Assembly: GCA_030374765.1 (NCBI GenBank)
Contig: JARGXX010000111.1
Coordinates: 434,001 to 498,000, forward strand
From: Agarophyton chilense
Lineage: Eukaryota > Rhodophyta > Florideophyceae > Gracilariales > Gracilariaceae
DNA: 64,000 nt
Direction of reading: 5' to 3'
The position numbers were made by a program, and so were the translations under genes. Every line of letters starts with the position of its first letter. Positions within the stretch are counted from its first letter, which is position 1. The notes below the pieces were generated by a model. It worked only from the letters and a program-made list of their open reading frames with translations, did no database searches and was not told the origin of the DNA. Shown in pieces: positions 36,117-48,800 of the stretch.

Positions 36117-38268
36117 TGCCGAAGACCCGAAGCCAGTCGAATACTGGTCGCCCCAGTCCTGCGGGACCACCCCCGAAACCGAGGCTCGCCTCATCTGTTG
36201 AAGCCGGAGAGCGGCTGTATCGTTAAGCCATGTCGCGGTCCCGCTCTGTGAATGATGAACGAGATCTCTCGGATGTACCGGCCCCTGTAGCAGCGGCAGT
36301 CACGCCCACCACAGAAGCCATGGTTGACCCTGAGGCGTTGGACCTCAAGAAGAGGATGATTTGCGCCGGGAAGTGCGTCGTCTCAAGTCTGAGTCTAGCG
36401 CTTCGCTTGTGCGCATGGTTGCGTTGGAATCGCAGATCGCTGCTCTTATCGCTGATGTCGAATAATTACGCAGTGCGCATCAAGCCGTCGTTCGTCAAAA
36501 CGACGGGAAGCAGGTCTCTGCATCAATGAAAACAATACGTGAGGATTTGAACCATCTACTGGAGAGGTACGGGAATACGCCCGATGCGCTACCCGGCTTA
36601 ACCGTGGATGTAGAGGAAGTCCTCACTCGAGTTAACCCTCGTTTAGAACGCCTAGAGGCGGCAGTTCATGCGCAGTCTGCTGCTAAACCAGTCGTGCTGG
36701 AAGAGAAAGGAGCTCTTTTGAAGGAAGCTCGTTCGAAGAAGTCGAAGTCAAGACGTAAGAAGCGGAAGTCTGCACGTGATACGAGTGATGAATCGTCAAG
36801 CACGGAGGGCTCCAGTTCCAGTACTGATGATTCTGATGATTCAAATACGTCAGATGACGACGACAGTGATGATGGTCATCGTAGGTCCCGATATCGGAAG
36901 AAGAACACTTCTTCGTGGTTATTGAGAAAAAAGGGCTCAGCTTTCAGAGGATTGAAGGTGCTCCCGTGCACGAATCCGCCTTATCAAAACGCCCTAAATT
37001 ACGGAAACTACCGTCTGAAGGTGAAGAGCAAGAAGCGCTCAGAACTCGAAACAGCGAAGGTGAAGGATCACATCAAACGATTAAAGATCAACCTTAATGA
37101 TTTAACATTTGATGGGAAAACACCCATTCTCGTTATCGAGTTTCTCACCCGATTCGTTGCCGAAGCAGACCCTCCAGAGATGAGTGAACCACAGGCATTT
37201 ATGTCTTTACTACACTTCCTGAAGGGTTTTGCTTTAGAGCAATATCGTTCCGTATGCGGATCACTGACAGCCGATGAAGGCGGCGTTCTCTCAAAGCCAG
37301 AGGCGGTGCAGTATTTGCTTCGCAGTTACGCGACATCAAACGCGATACGTGAGCCCATCCTGGACCTAAGGGATGTGACCCAAAAGCCTGAGGAGGGCGA
37401 AGCAGAGTACAGCTAAAGGCTTGACAAAGCTTCAGTCCGCTGCGGAAACGTCCACTCGACGGAGGACCAGACTACCTTGTACATCGACGGGCTGGACCCG
37501 AGCATCAAGTCGTTGGTAGCTCGATATCGAGAGAAGCATGGAAGAGTCTCCTTTTTGGAGTTAGTTCAGTTTGCGAAAGCTGAAGGAGACGCGGCCAGAG
37601 CGCGTGGTAGCCCCCGTCGTTCAGTGGCTTTTAGAACCTCAATGGGTAAGGAGAAGATCTCCGCCAGATTTAATCAGCGCAGCAAACTGCTACATCTGGA
37701 TTCTCCAGTTGGCTCACGAGATTCGTCGTTGGTACCCGAAGGGAGTGACTCGCATGAAGAGACGGACCATTTAATGGAATATACGGACTCTTCTGTACCT
37801 ACAGTGGATCTCCCACACTCGGAGTCTAAAAACGAGGAGGCCCTAATGGCTATGGAGGGCCGTCGCCGTATGTACCGTCCCTACACGGTGCCACCCCAAG
37901 GAGGTTTTAAGAACGGGAAACCCGGATGGGTGAATACTCGCACGGCATATCGTTCACAACCTATTTTGACCAACCGTCGTGACGGTTTGATGTGTTATTC
38001 ATGTTATGGAAAACACCATTTTAGTGCAGAATGCACGCTTCCTGCAAAGGATCTGAGTCGTATCATGACGAATTATGAAGCACTCTCAGAAGAGGAAAGG
38101 AGCCGTGTACAGGCGGGCATGCATTGGAAAGCCAAAAGTTGGTTTTCTCAGACACCAACGCGCCGGACGGAAAAGCCGGTTGCTCAGAATGCTGAAGTGT
38201 TACAACCCGAAACCCCGGTAGGAAGAGGCGCCTTTGAGGCGAATAAGCCGGTGCAACTGGAAAACTAA
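36117..38268 (+). other. E3 gag region
   Basis: A short leader frame (36117-36226), a main frame (36526-37416) with a helical N-terminus, a basic SKKSKSRRKKRKS stretch and an acidic Ser/Asp run, then a capsid-like part. A third frame (37477-38268) carries a zinc knuckle variant (CYSCYGKHHFSAEC, about 37999-38040). The capsid part matches the E4 relic near 47170-47390. The region is broken. Confidence 0.75.
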
Positions 38269-38309
38269 GTGAGGGAGCCCCTAGGCGGTCGGCACTAGTC
38301 GATCCCGTA

Positions 38310-41300
38310 GTGCTGACCAGGGAGAGCTCGCCTCCCTGCTCCCGCGCTTGGAAGCCCAAGATTCTCTTGAAACCTCCAAAAGTTTTGCCGTACGGAAGCA
38401 ATCCGCAGGACAGAAAGCGAGTACAGTTTGCCTGTGAGTTACATCGTCCTTGGAGACGTTATACTTGTCCGTCAAAACGGGAAAGTTACCTCGTGGTAGT
38501 GTCTAAAAGAAACTATAAGGTCTATGCCGACATCGGCTCTGACAGGAATCTGTTATCTCGTCGATTTAGTATCCTGGACACAAGTGCTTGTCGGAACTTT
38601 ATACTGGAATCGGAGCTCGCTCCTGCTCACTTACAACGTTTTCGATACGGTCCTTTACCGGACATCCGGGATGCCAACACAAATGCTGTGAAGACACTGG
38701 GAACAGTTCGACTCGTGGTGCATTTGAGACGCTTTGTAGTCCTAGTCGACTTCATCGTCTCTAAGACGATAGCTGCACCAGTGGTACTGGGATGTGGTTA
38801 TTGCGACAAGTTTTTCGAAGCCATTCGCCGGCGAAGAAAGCTAGTGGAACTAGATGATTGATCAATTGTACCAATTGTTCGCAAGCCAATGCGTCGTTGC
38901 TCTGAAGCACCTCCACTTCCACCATCTATGGAATAAGTGAAATCCTGAGGACATTTCTCGCCGAGGATTCGAGTAGCGAAGAGTGCCATGCTGAAGGCGC
39001 AAACCCAAACTTGGGTTCAAGTAAGAAGAGAACGACACGGACTCTGGGTAATTCAACCGAATACTCGGATGTACGAATCCCGTGGATTGCCAGTCGCTAA
39101 CGGCATTCTTCAGGTTGATCCTGGTAGCCCCTTTTGGATACTAGTGGGTAACTTCACCGATAAAGATTATCAAATACCGAAGAATCAGGTTGTTGCAACA
39201 GCTTTGCCTCATCCCACAGTGGTGGTCCCTACTCATATTTCTACTGCAGAAGTATTGGGATTAACCCATGTCGGTGACACAGACAAAGAACTGCAAACTT
39301 CGCCTGCAGATCAATTGCAAACGGCAAAGGATCCAGAGAGCCTGGTCGATGAGCTAGACTTAGCACATGTGTCGGAACACTACAGAACGAAGATCAGGTC
39401 TATGCTGAAGAAGTATACATCCATGTGGAGTGGAAAACTAGGAGAGATCACCGCTACTGAACACCATATTGATTTGGTCTCAGGGTCACGACCCATCTCC
39501 CAACCACCTTGCAGAGCGGGACCGCGAAATCGCCGAATCGAGGAAGAGAATGTCAGCAAAATGCTGGAAGAAGGAGTAATCGAAGCAGCTCAATCTGCTT
39601 GGGCCTCACCAGTGGTGTTATTACCAAAACCTGATGGTTCTTTACGATTCTGCATCGATTATCGAAAACTGAACGCAGTTACAGTTCGAGACACATACCC
39701 GTTGCCTCGAATGGACGAATGTATTGACAGCTTAGGAGAAGCGAACGTGTTCACCACGTTAGACGCCAACTCTGGCTATTGGCAGGTGCCTGTAGCGGAA
39801 GAAGACCAAGATAAAACCGCATTTGCGTGTCATGCCGGTGTCCACCGTTTCAAAAGGATGCCTTTTGGCTTAACGAATGCACCGGCTACTTTCCAGCGTA
39901 CTCTGGGCATCTTGCTCTCAAGATAAAAGTGGAAGGCTTTTTTAGTCTATTTGGACGATGTGATCATCTTTTTCTAGGATGTGGAAAGCCATATACGGCA
40001 TGTAGAGGAGGTCCTGAAAGCACTACAGAGCGCAGGTATCACCTTGAAGTTCAAGAAATGCGAATGGTTCGCTGGCACAGTGCGATACTTAGGACATGTG
40101 ATCAAGCCGGGACAGCTTGCCATTCAAGAAGCACAAACAGCGGCTCTCCGCGAAGTACAACCTCCGTCGACACAGAAGCAATTGCGTTCTTTCCTCTGCT
40201 TGTGCAACGTCTACCGACGATTCGAGCCGCGATACTCGCATATAGCGGCACCGCTCAACGCAAAGCTGCGTAAAGGACAACCAGTACAGCTGGAACAATT
40301 CAGACAAGCTGAAGCGGAAGCGTTCGACAAGCTGAAGACAAAGATTATTACATACCCAGTCTTGGCGCTGCCCATCCCCAACCTGCCATACTCAGTGGAT
40401 ACCGCCTCTAGCGAGTACCAAGTAGGGTGTGCCCTTTTTCAAACACACCCTGATGGTGAACGCAAACCTATTGGTTACTAATCAAGATCGCTGAACGCAG
40501 CTGAGAAGAAGTATTCAGTTTTAGAAAAAAAATGCCTTGCAGTCGTTTGGGCTCTAACCACATTGCGACCGTATCTCTAAGGAGAACGATTTACCGTCAA
40601 CAGGGATCATTCGTCTCTACGATGGTTACTGTGTATTGCAGACACGTCTGGTCGTCTCACACGATGGCGCTAACGTGTTTCTGAATTCGATTTCGAAGTG
40701 AAGTATAAGAAGGGATTGGCCAAGGTCCAAGCTGACGCCCTATCACGACTCAAAACACTGGGGGAAACCCAAGGCGTAATCAATGAAGATATACTCTGCT
40801 TCTACATGGAGACCCATTCACCATCTTTTGAAGAGGAGGAACAAGAGAACCTTGATGATTATTCGAATGCAGACCCGTTCCGTACATCAGCAGACACTGA
40901 CCCTTCAGTTCAACTCGAGAAAATCTCGTGCACTGAGCTCCTCAATGAGCAACACGCCGATACGTTTTGTGCGTCGATACGCTCTCGTCTTAACGGGGGG
41001 AAGGAGCTCCCCTTTTCACTCGATTCACGAGGAATACTGTTAAGACATGTCGAAAAGCATGATCAAATCGTGATTCCACACGGCTTGAACAGTCGAGTAC
41101 TCCATCTGGCATACTACAGCAGGCTTTCTCGTCATTCAGAAGGAACGAAGTTGTTCATGACGCTAAGAAGAGATTTTTATTGGCCTACTTTCGCAATGGA
41201 CTGCCATGCTACAGTGAGTTTGTGTACAACATGTGCGAAGAATCGCGTGAAGCTTTACAGGAAGCCGAAACTGGTGACGTTATTCTAGGCGGAAGCGCCT

Positions 41301-43015
41301 TTACAATACGTCAGTATCGACATCCTAGGGGAATTGATTCGCTCAAGGCAAGGTTATCGCTCCCTATTGGTAATCACCAACCGCTTCTCGAAGCTAGTGC
41401 AGATTGTGCCGCTGAAGCGGATACACGCAGCCGTAATCGCACAGGCGTTTATCAAACACTGGGTATTTATATACGGACCACCAGAAGTTCCGTTATCAGA
41501 TAATGGGAAGCAATTAGTTACGAAGTTCTTTCAGAATGTTTGCCGCATTATGGGCATTCGAAACGTGTTTACAACGACCTATCATCCGCAATGCAACGGT
41601 CAGGTGGAGCGTTTCCACCGCACGCTGATAGCAGCAATACGACACTACATCGCCGACCACCTGAAAGAATGGGATATGTGTACAGATCCTCTGTGCTACG
41701 CGTACAATACGCAAGTGCATACCTCTACAAAGACCGCACCGTTCGACCTCGTGCTCTCACATAACCCTCCGGCTTTACCGGTTGCGCTCGACGACGAGAC
41801 AGAATTGGACGCGCCGACCCGGGTTAGGTACCATCTGAAATGGAGGAGTGAACTGAAGGCCAGAGCAGAAGAAGCCGCTAAGGAGTTATGAAAGACGTAA
41901 GCTCGCTATAAGGGAAACTATGACGCTAGAAGGCGAAGAGGAAATCCGGCAATCCGAGTAGGAGGTCACGTCTTCATGCGAGTCGAAAGACCGGACAAAC
42001 AGGAAGAATTTCGTCATAAGTTGTTGCCGATAGCGGCTGGACCCTTCAAGGTGGTGAACCTTGATGTAGACACAGTGGTTATCAAGACACGTGAAAAAGT
42101 TGAACGTGTATCGCCCGATCGCGTTGAAGTCGCGCCTGACCGGCAAGTGGAAGTCCAGGTATCTGGTAGAACTAAGGAGGCAAGTGCGACGGAACGTCAA
42201 GGAAAAAGCTCAAGTAACTCTGGGGAGAGTAAATGGCCACCATAGGCTCGAGCGGAGGAGAAAGCTCCTGATCTCTCACCGCCGGCGGTTGCACACGCCA
42301 ATCACGGACAGCTTCCAAAATATCGGGATATACCCCGTATCACGCGCACATCCGTAAGTACAGAAATGGAACCTGAAATCAGGAAAGATGTTTAGGAATT
42401 TGGCCCCAAAGACTTGAAAACGGGTGCACGCGAAAACGCGCTGTTGCCACTTCAGGCTGAACCGTCAGGTGAAGCGCCACTCGCTGTTCCGCTAATGCCG
42501 GCTTCCATCCCTCGTTGTCAAGAAGAAGAAGAGATAGCGCCTGCTGTCTTGGTGCAAGCACCATCGTCCACCCAACAGCGGTCAGAATTGGATAAACGGA
42601 AGGAAGTTCATCCACGAATGGAATTGAGAAGTAGAAAGAAGTACGCTTCTATGGAACCTGGAAAAAAGGATAGCTCTTTATCTGAGAAAGGTTCTCAAGG
42701 AATGAGTACACTGCCCCTGCGGGCAGAACGACAGTTAGTCGACGAGCGAGCGCTTAGCGACGCCGAGACTGCTAACACAGATACGCTTGGGTCAGCCCTA
42801 GGGCACGTCAAACATGTTAACAGGAGTCTCGCGCCAACAGCGAAAGCATTGGGAAACGCCCTGGATTATGTTATGGATGGCATATGTGAACATAGCGAGC
42901 ATGAAGACACTAGAGAATTACTGTATCGAGTGCGTTGGTATGGGTTTCCTCCTTGAGCGGAGACGTGGGAACCTATAGCTCATTTCCCTCGTTCGCAACT
43001 CGTGCGATATCATCG
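38310..43015 (+). other. E3 pol region with chromodomain
   Basis: Protease lies at about 38490-38860. Reverse transcriptase lies at 38988-39926 (RFCIDYRKLN, TTLDANSGYWQ), continuing through RNase H (to about 40770; QADALSRL at its end). Integrase spans about 40990-41891 with the catalytic LSDNGKQLV and GQVERFHRTL blocks. A chromodomain is split near 42865-43015 (YRVRWYGFPP visible). The region is broken in several places. Confidence 0.85.
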
Positions 43016-43360
43016 ACGCATGTGACTACCACTCCTCAGGAAAATCAACTCGTCGATAGTCGGGCTTATGGGCACATCCCATTTCAAAGAATGGGCTACA
43101 AAGGTAGTAAAACCTCGAAAGGCGAGAAGAAAACAAGAAATCATGAAGAGGAAACATGAACACACGCGAGCAAAGGACATTTACTGATTATCACCTAGGA
43201 CAATTTCGAGAAGCGAGAAGAAGGATTGAAGAACTCGAGAAGCGAGAAGAGATAAAGACTAGAAGATAAGAAAAGAACGTGAAGACACGAAGTCACCGGA
43301 ATTTTATTGGTATCAAGATACCACCGCAAGGGTGTTGACTAGGAGTCTTTTCTAGCATCA

Positions 43361-45041
43361 TCAAAGAGACGTGCAAGCACGCAGGTTCGCAAGAAGCTGT
43401 GCGCGATCACCCTCAACTTGGTCCACGGAAAAGCCCGCATCTAAGAGGAACTGCTTCAGCGGATCCAAGCCTGGATCTTCGACCGGGACTTCACTCGGTT
43501 GTTGGGTAAACCCATGAAAGTACTCTTGAGCAACTCCCGCCACTGCGGATTGATTGACGGAAGTCGCTACGCCTGCCAGCTCTGGCTCGTCCTCGTAACT
43601 GAGTTCAGCCTCAGCTCCCGGCGCTTCCTCATACGGTTCTTCTCCGTTCTCGGATGGAGTAGCATCGTACACGCATCCATGAAGCTGGTTCGGTGGCTTG
43701 TCAAGCGGGTTCTCCCGAAGAAAGCGAGCCTGCTCGGAGGTGATCAACTGAAGCGTCCAGGGGTCGTACCAAACGGAAGCTCCAGCACTTGCTGTTCGTC
43801 CAGGAGAATGTTCGTGGTGTCTTGCACTGGTTCCACAAGCGGATTGATCAGCTGGCACTCCAGACCAATCGACACTGTCGATCAAATCCACAAGATGGAG
43901 GAAGTCGGCATGGTTCGCACGGGATCCGAGGACAAGGGAACGATCGAGTTCTCTCGCATACTTTAGCGCTATAGACGAAATCTACCAAACTCTAAAGGTA
44001 TCATAAGCATCCCACAGGAGGAAGATGGCAATCTTGGCGGTAAACTCGGTATAAACCACCGTCCAATATCCCGAGAACTGGTCGTTAACCAACGCGAACC
44101 CGATGTAGGAGATCGCCGGTGGGAGCTCCACAGGGCAACCACGAGGACTCTCGATCACCGCCCAATGCTGCGGAATACCCATGTAGCACCCGAAGCGCGC
44201 TCCGCCGGATGCGGTAAATCTCGATCATTTGATACGGCACCAAATAGCCCAAACTTGATCGAGTACGAAGTTCCCAACGGGGAGAATCCCAATAGGGAAT
44301 ATCACGCTTTCGAAGGAAGTGGAACTCCGCACGTAGAAGAGGTTGCTGAAAGAAGAGAGCTGCATCACGCACACCGCGCACACCGCGCCAACTGCTAGCA
44401 TCGACTTCAACGAGTGTCTCGATATACGAGTAACCTTCACCGTCGGTACGGGATTTCTAGGTATTTAGTTCCCAGTCCTGCTGGAGGAGAACCATACTTG
44501 TGAATCGGTGAAGACGCTGGTAAATCAGCTTGGTGAACCGCGTGCGGGCTTCAGACAGGGTTTCCGTTGAATATCGCGCAACGGCGTTGTCTGGCAAAGC
44601 AATATGGCTCGCCCAGTCGTCGCTATAAATCGCGTGTTCCGGAATACCGTCGGGGAAGTACCCACCGTGTAAATACTGTTGTATCAACGCGTCATCGCAG
44701 ATTGCAACGGGATCATACCAGGGCGCTTGTGCGAAAAGTTCAACGTTGTCGAGAGGATCTCGTCCATAGAAATCCGCAGGGTGCGGGTAGCTCCGCTGAG
44801 CACGACGAGAATGAGCTCGAATCACACCCGAAGAGGCGACGTACGCCGCGTTCGGCATCGGAGCCACGGTTGGCTGAGGTAACGGTACCGAGCGGAATCC
44901 GGTGTACATTGTGGGTAACGAACGGTATGGACCGAGTTGAGCAGTAGGCTGCGACGCATAATCAGCAGTGTTAGACGGAGCCCTAGAAAGCACATTCTCA
45001 GGGGAGGGCTGAAACGGGTTTGACCCGGCGTTCGGGTCCAT
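43361..45041 (-). other. E3 antisense reading tract between pol and 3' LTR
   Basis: Two long open frames on the strand opposite to pol, with nothing coding on the pol strand. One is 44457-45041 (194 aa, starting 168 bases from the 3' LTR, Pro/Ser/Asn-rich at first); the other is 43361-43891 (176 aa, acidic). Both contain a WYDP block followed by a similar helical stretch (WYDPWTLQLITSEQARFL and WYDPVAICDDALIQQYL), suggesting an internal repeat in a real protein. Shorter antisense frames lie between. I recognise no family; there is no clear envelope-type signal or fusion peptide. Confidence 0.5.
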
Positions 45042-45195
45042 CGCGAGAGATCGAGCTGAAGAGCGGTGAGGAACAGAATGTTGTTCAGAACTGTAAGAGG
45101 TGGTCGGGCGGCGAGGATTTCGTGATGACGATGAGTACCCGAAACACCGCTCCGACTGCGAATAAACGCTTTTTGCGTCCCCATGGTTTGCGCTT

Positions 45196-45208
45196 AACGA
45201 GGGGGGTA
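45196..45208 (+). other. E3 polypurine tract
   Basis: AACGAGGGGGGTA lies directly before the right LTR. Confidence 0.6.
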
Positions 45209-45878
45209 TGTAGTGTTCTACTATGTTGGGGGATCAGATATGTTGGGGTTTCGCGAAGTCGTGGTTGAAACTCATAAGTGATTGATGTCATCAAACTTGT
45301 GATATGAAACAGCACACCGCGTATGATGCCAGGAGGCAGGGTACATTGTTGGAATACGTGGGAGCACGAGTGAAGTGGCTTACAACGGCGCATGTAGTGG
45401 CGACCCACGTGGCTGGTTTTACAACCATTTGTAGCTAGACGTCCATCAGGGACCATACCCATACAGTGGTTTGGCTAAGTGGCTGAGCTCTGGGTATGAA
45501 TTACGTATTATTTGGGCACTCACCCTGGCACACGATATATAGTGTACCAGGGGTGAGCGCCGGCTCCAAGTAAAGGAGACAACAGGGGCATCATGACTAT
45601 TCTGTTCCTCGCTTAGAATTCCTTAACCAGAGATCCGGACGAGCTATAATAGATAGTCAGCCCCCAACCACTTCACGAGCCGTCTCGTCCCTACGTTCTA
45701 TCAACGTTTTACAGTTGCACTGTTCACCCTCGCCAGCGAGTAGTGGCCTTACACCCCACTTCCAGCTCGCTGTTGTTGTAGCTCTACCACCCCTTTTCCT
45801 TCGCCGCAAGCGACCCATCGGCAGGCATTCCGAACGCTGTCGCAGGTGTCTGCTCTCTCCGTTAGAGCGGATACTACA
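45209..45878 (+). repeat. E3 3' LTR
   Basis: 670 bp, starting TGTAGTGTTCTAC and ending ATACTACA. It is followed by GTGGTCTCCCCACTT, which resembles a primer-binding site and is best read as belonging to E4. Confidence 0.9.
45519..45557 (+). promoter_or_regulatory. TATA box framed by an inverted repeat in the E3 LTR
   Basis: CTCACCCTGG (45519-45528) and CCAGGGGTGAG (45547-45557) are inverted copies around TATATA (45536-45541). The left LTR keeps the same layout around 35562 with a few changes. The TATA box fits the LTR promoter; the palindrome could form a hairpin or a paired factor site. Confidence 0.6.
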
Positions 45879-45883
45879 GTGGT

Positions 45884-48800
45884 CTCCCCACTTTGAAGCC
45901 TTTTACCCTGCTCCCTTATAAGTAATTCTCTTATGAGAGCTTTCTGACAGTTATGTTCCACTTCTGTCCCGTGTTCTTCGGTCTGAAAGATTTTAAAACA
46001 ACCCTAATACCGATAAATTCAATACAATGTCAAAGAGATAACCCTCAGATGCCGAACCGGCATTTACGGGTAGTCGCTGCATCAGTAACGTGAAATCCCG
46101 ATTCTTTTCGAAGGTTTCAGTTGCACTGTTTAAAGGTCGCATCAAGGGTTTCAAAGTTCAGCCCGAGGCATCGAAAGACATTTCTAATCCGGGCACCTAA
46201 TATGCTTCAACCTCATCGGATGGGCTCCCATTCGATGAGAGTTAGAGTACTGAGATTTTTCGAAAGCAGCCCCGTGTTACGCGACGAGCACAAAGCGCCC
46301 TCTTCGAATAGTCCAAAATCATGCGTGGCAGGTGTTATACCATTCCGATGAAGGAAACGGTCGAAAACCTCCTTCTATTAATGGCAGATGTCAAAACTCT
46401 GTTGGACTGCTTTACTGGACCAGCCGACTATTTTCAAGGCGTTCAAACTGAATTCAATCGTGTAAATTTTCAATTGCAAGACGGTTGCAGAAAACGTGGC
46501 GACAGAACACTAAGTTCTTGACCAGCCCGCGGCTTTCTAGCATCATAAGAATCACTAGAAGGTCAAAAGCAGTAGACGTCGTAGGTGTAAGATATATACG
46601 GACTATAAATCGGATTTCTCGGATTTACCCGACCTTTCTCAGAGGTTTCACTCCAATTAATCAGATAATTAATAATCGGGTTCCTCAGACTCATTATCTG
46701 AGAATTACCCTTGTCGCCAAAGATGTGATTTTGAATCCGTGAGAAGGTAAGAAAGAACTCAGGCCTTAAGGCGATAGAGTGCATGAACCACTTGTATCTG
46801 AAGCTATTCTCCTTTCAATATACCGCTTGGAGAATTCTTTTTCGGATTGTCCACCTCGGGACATTGGTAAAATTTAAGATTTTCTCGAAACGAGTGCTTG
46901 GTTCACTGAAAAACCAGAACCTTTTGGTAAAGCAAGCCATATTTGTGTTAGATTTCTGAGCATGCGTTTTAGCAAAAGCCCATATACTCGGAATGAATGA
47001 GTTTCATGCATATCTTTCAGTGCTGTTCCTTTCATGCAGCCTTGCTGAGAATAAAGACAACTATGTCAGAGACTCATCACATGCCTTCGAAGGAAAAGTG
47101 GGCTACTTGTCCGAAGCGGAACAATATCTCCTGATATCTAACACGAAGAACAACTGGAGCCAATCAGCTGTTCTCGCTCTTCGAGTCACACACAAAAAGT
47201 CTGGAGAAACAGAAACCGAAATTTTTGGAAGCCTGACTACGGTTTGTCACAGATGTGATAACGTCTTCTCTGTAGTAGAACGCTGCGACATGTACATTGG
47301 AGACTTTTATTCAACTGTCCGTACAGGTTTCGCATGTTCCCGGGAAGAACAGCGAAAGAATATCTACCTGCAGTTGATATAATATGCGCAAGTAGAGGTG
47401 AGGCAATACGTGCTCGCACGCGTAAAACTAGTGTCCGTTCCGCCAAGGCATTGATGATCATAACGAAATCTTCGTCTTTAGCCATAGCAGCGAGTAGAAA
47501 GCTTCGAAATGATGACCACAATGTACCCCTCGCTCATACGGATGAGTCATCGGTGTTACCCCTTCCCTTCCATTTGAAACGTTTGGCTTTTATGACACGA
47601 CACACAAAAGTGCCCTGCTTTATAAGGACGCCCTCCCGTGCGCAGGGGCTGTGAGTGCGGCATGGAAACGCATAACCCCGGCTCAGCCTTGCAAAATGGG
47701 AGGAAATCTACTAAGGCAAAATGTGTTCCAAACCTTGTCTGGCTCGAGCAACGTCACCACAAGATCAATTTGCCACATGTGTTTCGAACATGGACACATA
47801 TCACCGGATTTTATTCTCACTCTGAGAAACTTTTCAGAACTCAGTTTCAACTGTTCTTATCGCCTCGTAGTTGCTCTCTAAAACGGAATTTCTACAGAAT
47901 CTCTCGAGTCACAAACTAGGGAATGGATTCCTTCGCTTTTCTTTGCAGGCATTCGATAAATTTTAACTTCTACGCACAACCCTCTTAGCGTACTGCTTCT
48001 GTTTTTTTATTCTGCGAACCCGGCCTAGGTGAGAGAGCCCCAGGAAAACAGATCGAGTAAGTCTCCCTTACAGGAAAGGCGTCCTAGATATCGATGTTTT
48101 CGACTCTTAAGGCGTCCTCGCCTCGCTCCCTGGGCACCTTCTCAACACGTACCAAGGCTCTTTCGGACGTGGACTTCAAAAACCTTGGTGTTTTGCGCTG
48201 ACCATGGAACCGAGTTTGTTAAAATCTTTTCTCGGAGTAGGTCATGGTCCTGTACAAAGATTTCGCTGAAGCTGGGTCTACTACCCAGTCTGTGGTTTGA
48301 CTTTTAATGGAAAGCATACAGTTTCTGGTCCAAACTACATCGTGGAAGACATTTTACACCTGTCAGTTTGTGCTCGAAACTGCCTTGGCGTGATTCTTGA
48401 TGTTGCTGACGCGAATAAAAATCTGTTTCAAACGGTTAGTAAGACCGACATAGTCGTTCGCTTCTGACCTTATTTCGTAAAGCTCAAGATTTTTTTTTTC
48501 CGATCATTGACTGCCCCTGCTAAAAGTTTCGGAGCATCTGTGACAGATTCGAAGTTAATATTAGGCCCCAAATGATGGGTTTTGTCAGAAAAGATAGTTG
48601 ATCAATCCCTCGTCTTCAGTCTTCTGCTAAGGCCGGCTTCGGAGAAGTATGTCCAGCTCTTTGCTGAACAATAAACGCAAGCTATTTCGTGGAAGTCAGC
48701 AAAGTTCCGTGCCGGCTGGTGAATCCAAATCCCAAGGAACTCTGAAATATGGTGAGCATAACTACTCGTCATCACCATCTTTGGGTGTTCACAACCATAT

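Larger units (their letters stand above)
35234..45878 (+). mobile_element. E3: Ty3/gypsy chromovirus with both LTRs, younger, broken
   Basis: A 10.6-kb element with LTRs of 667 and 670 bp that differ at roughly a tenth of sites by eye. It has a primer-binding site, gag with a Cys-Cys-His knuckle, protease, reverse transcriptase, RNase H, integrase, a chromodomain, a 2-kb antisense tract and a purine tract. GTGGT flanks both ends (35229-35233 and 45879-45883). It is the best preserved element here, with about half a dozen to ten breaks. Confidence 0.9.

Noticed and set aside
45879-45900. Reading the bases after the E3 right LTR as proof of a tandem E3-E3 arrangement
   Set aside because: The match to the E3 interior stops after about 20 bases, GTGGT flanks both sides of E3, and the sequence beyond fits the older E4. 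Nested insertion explains more.
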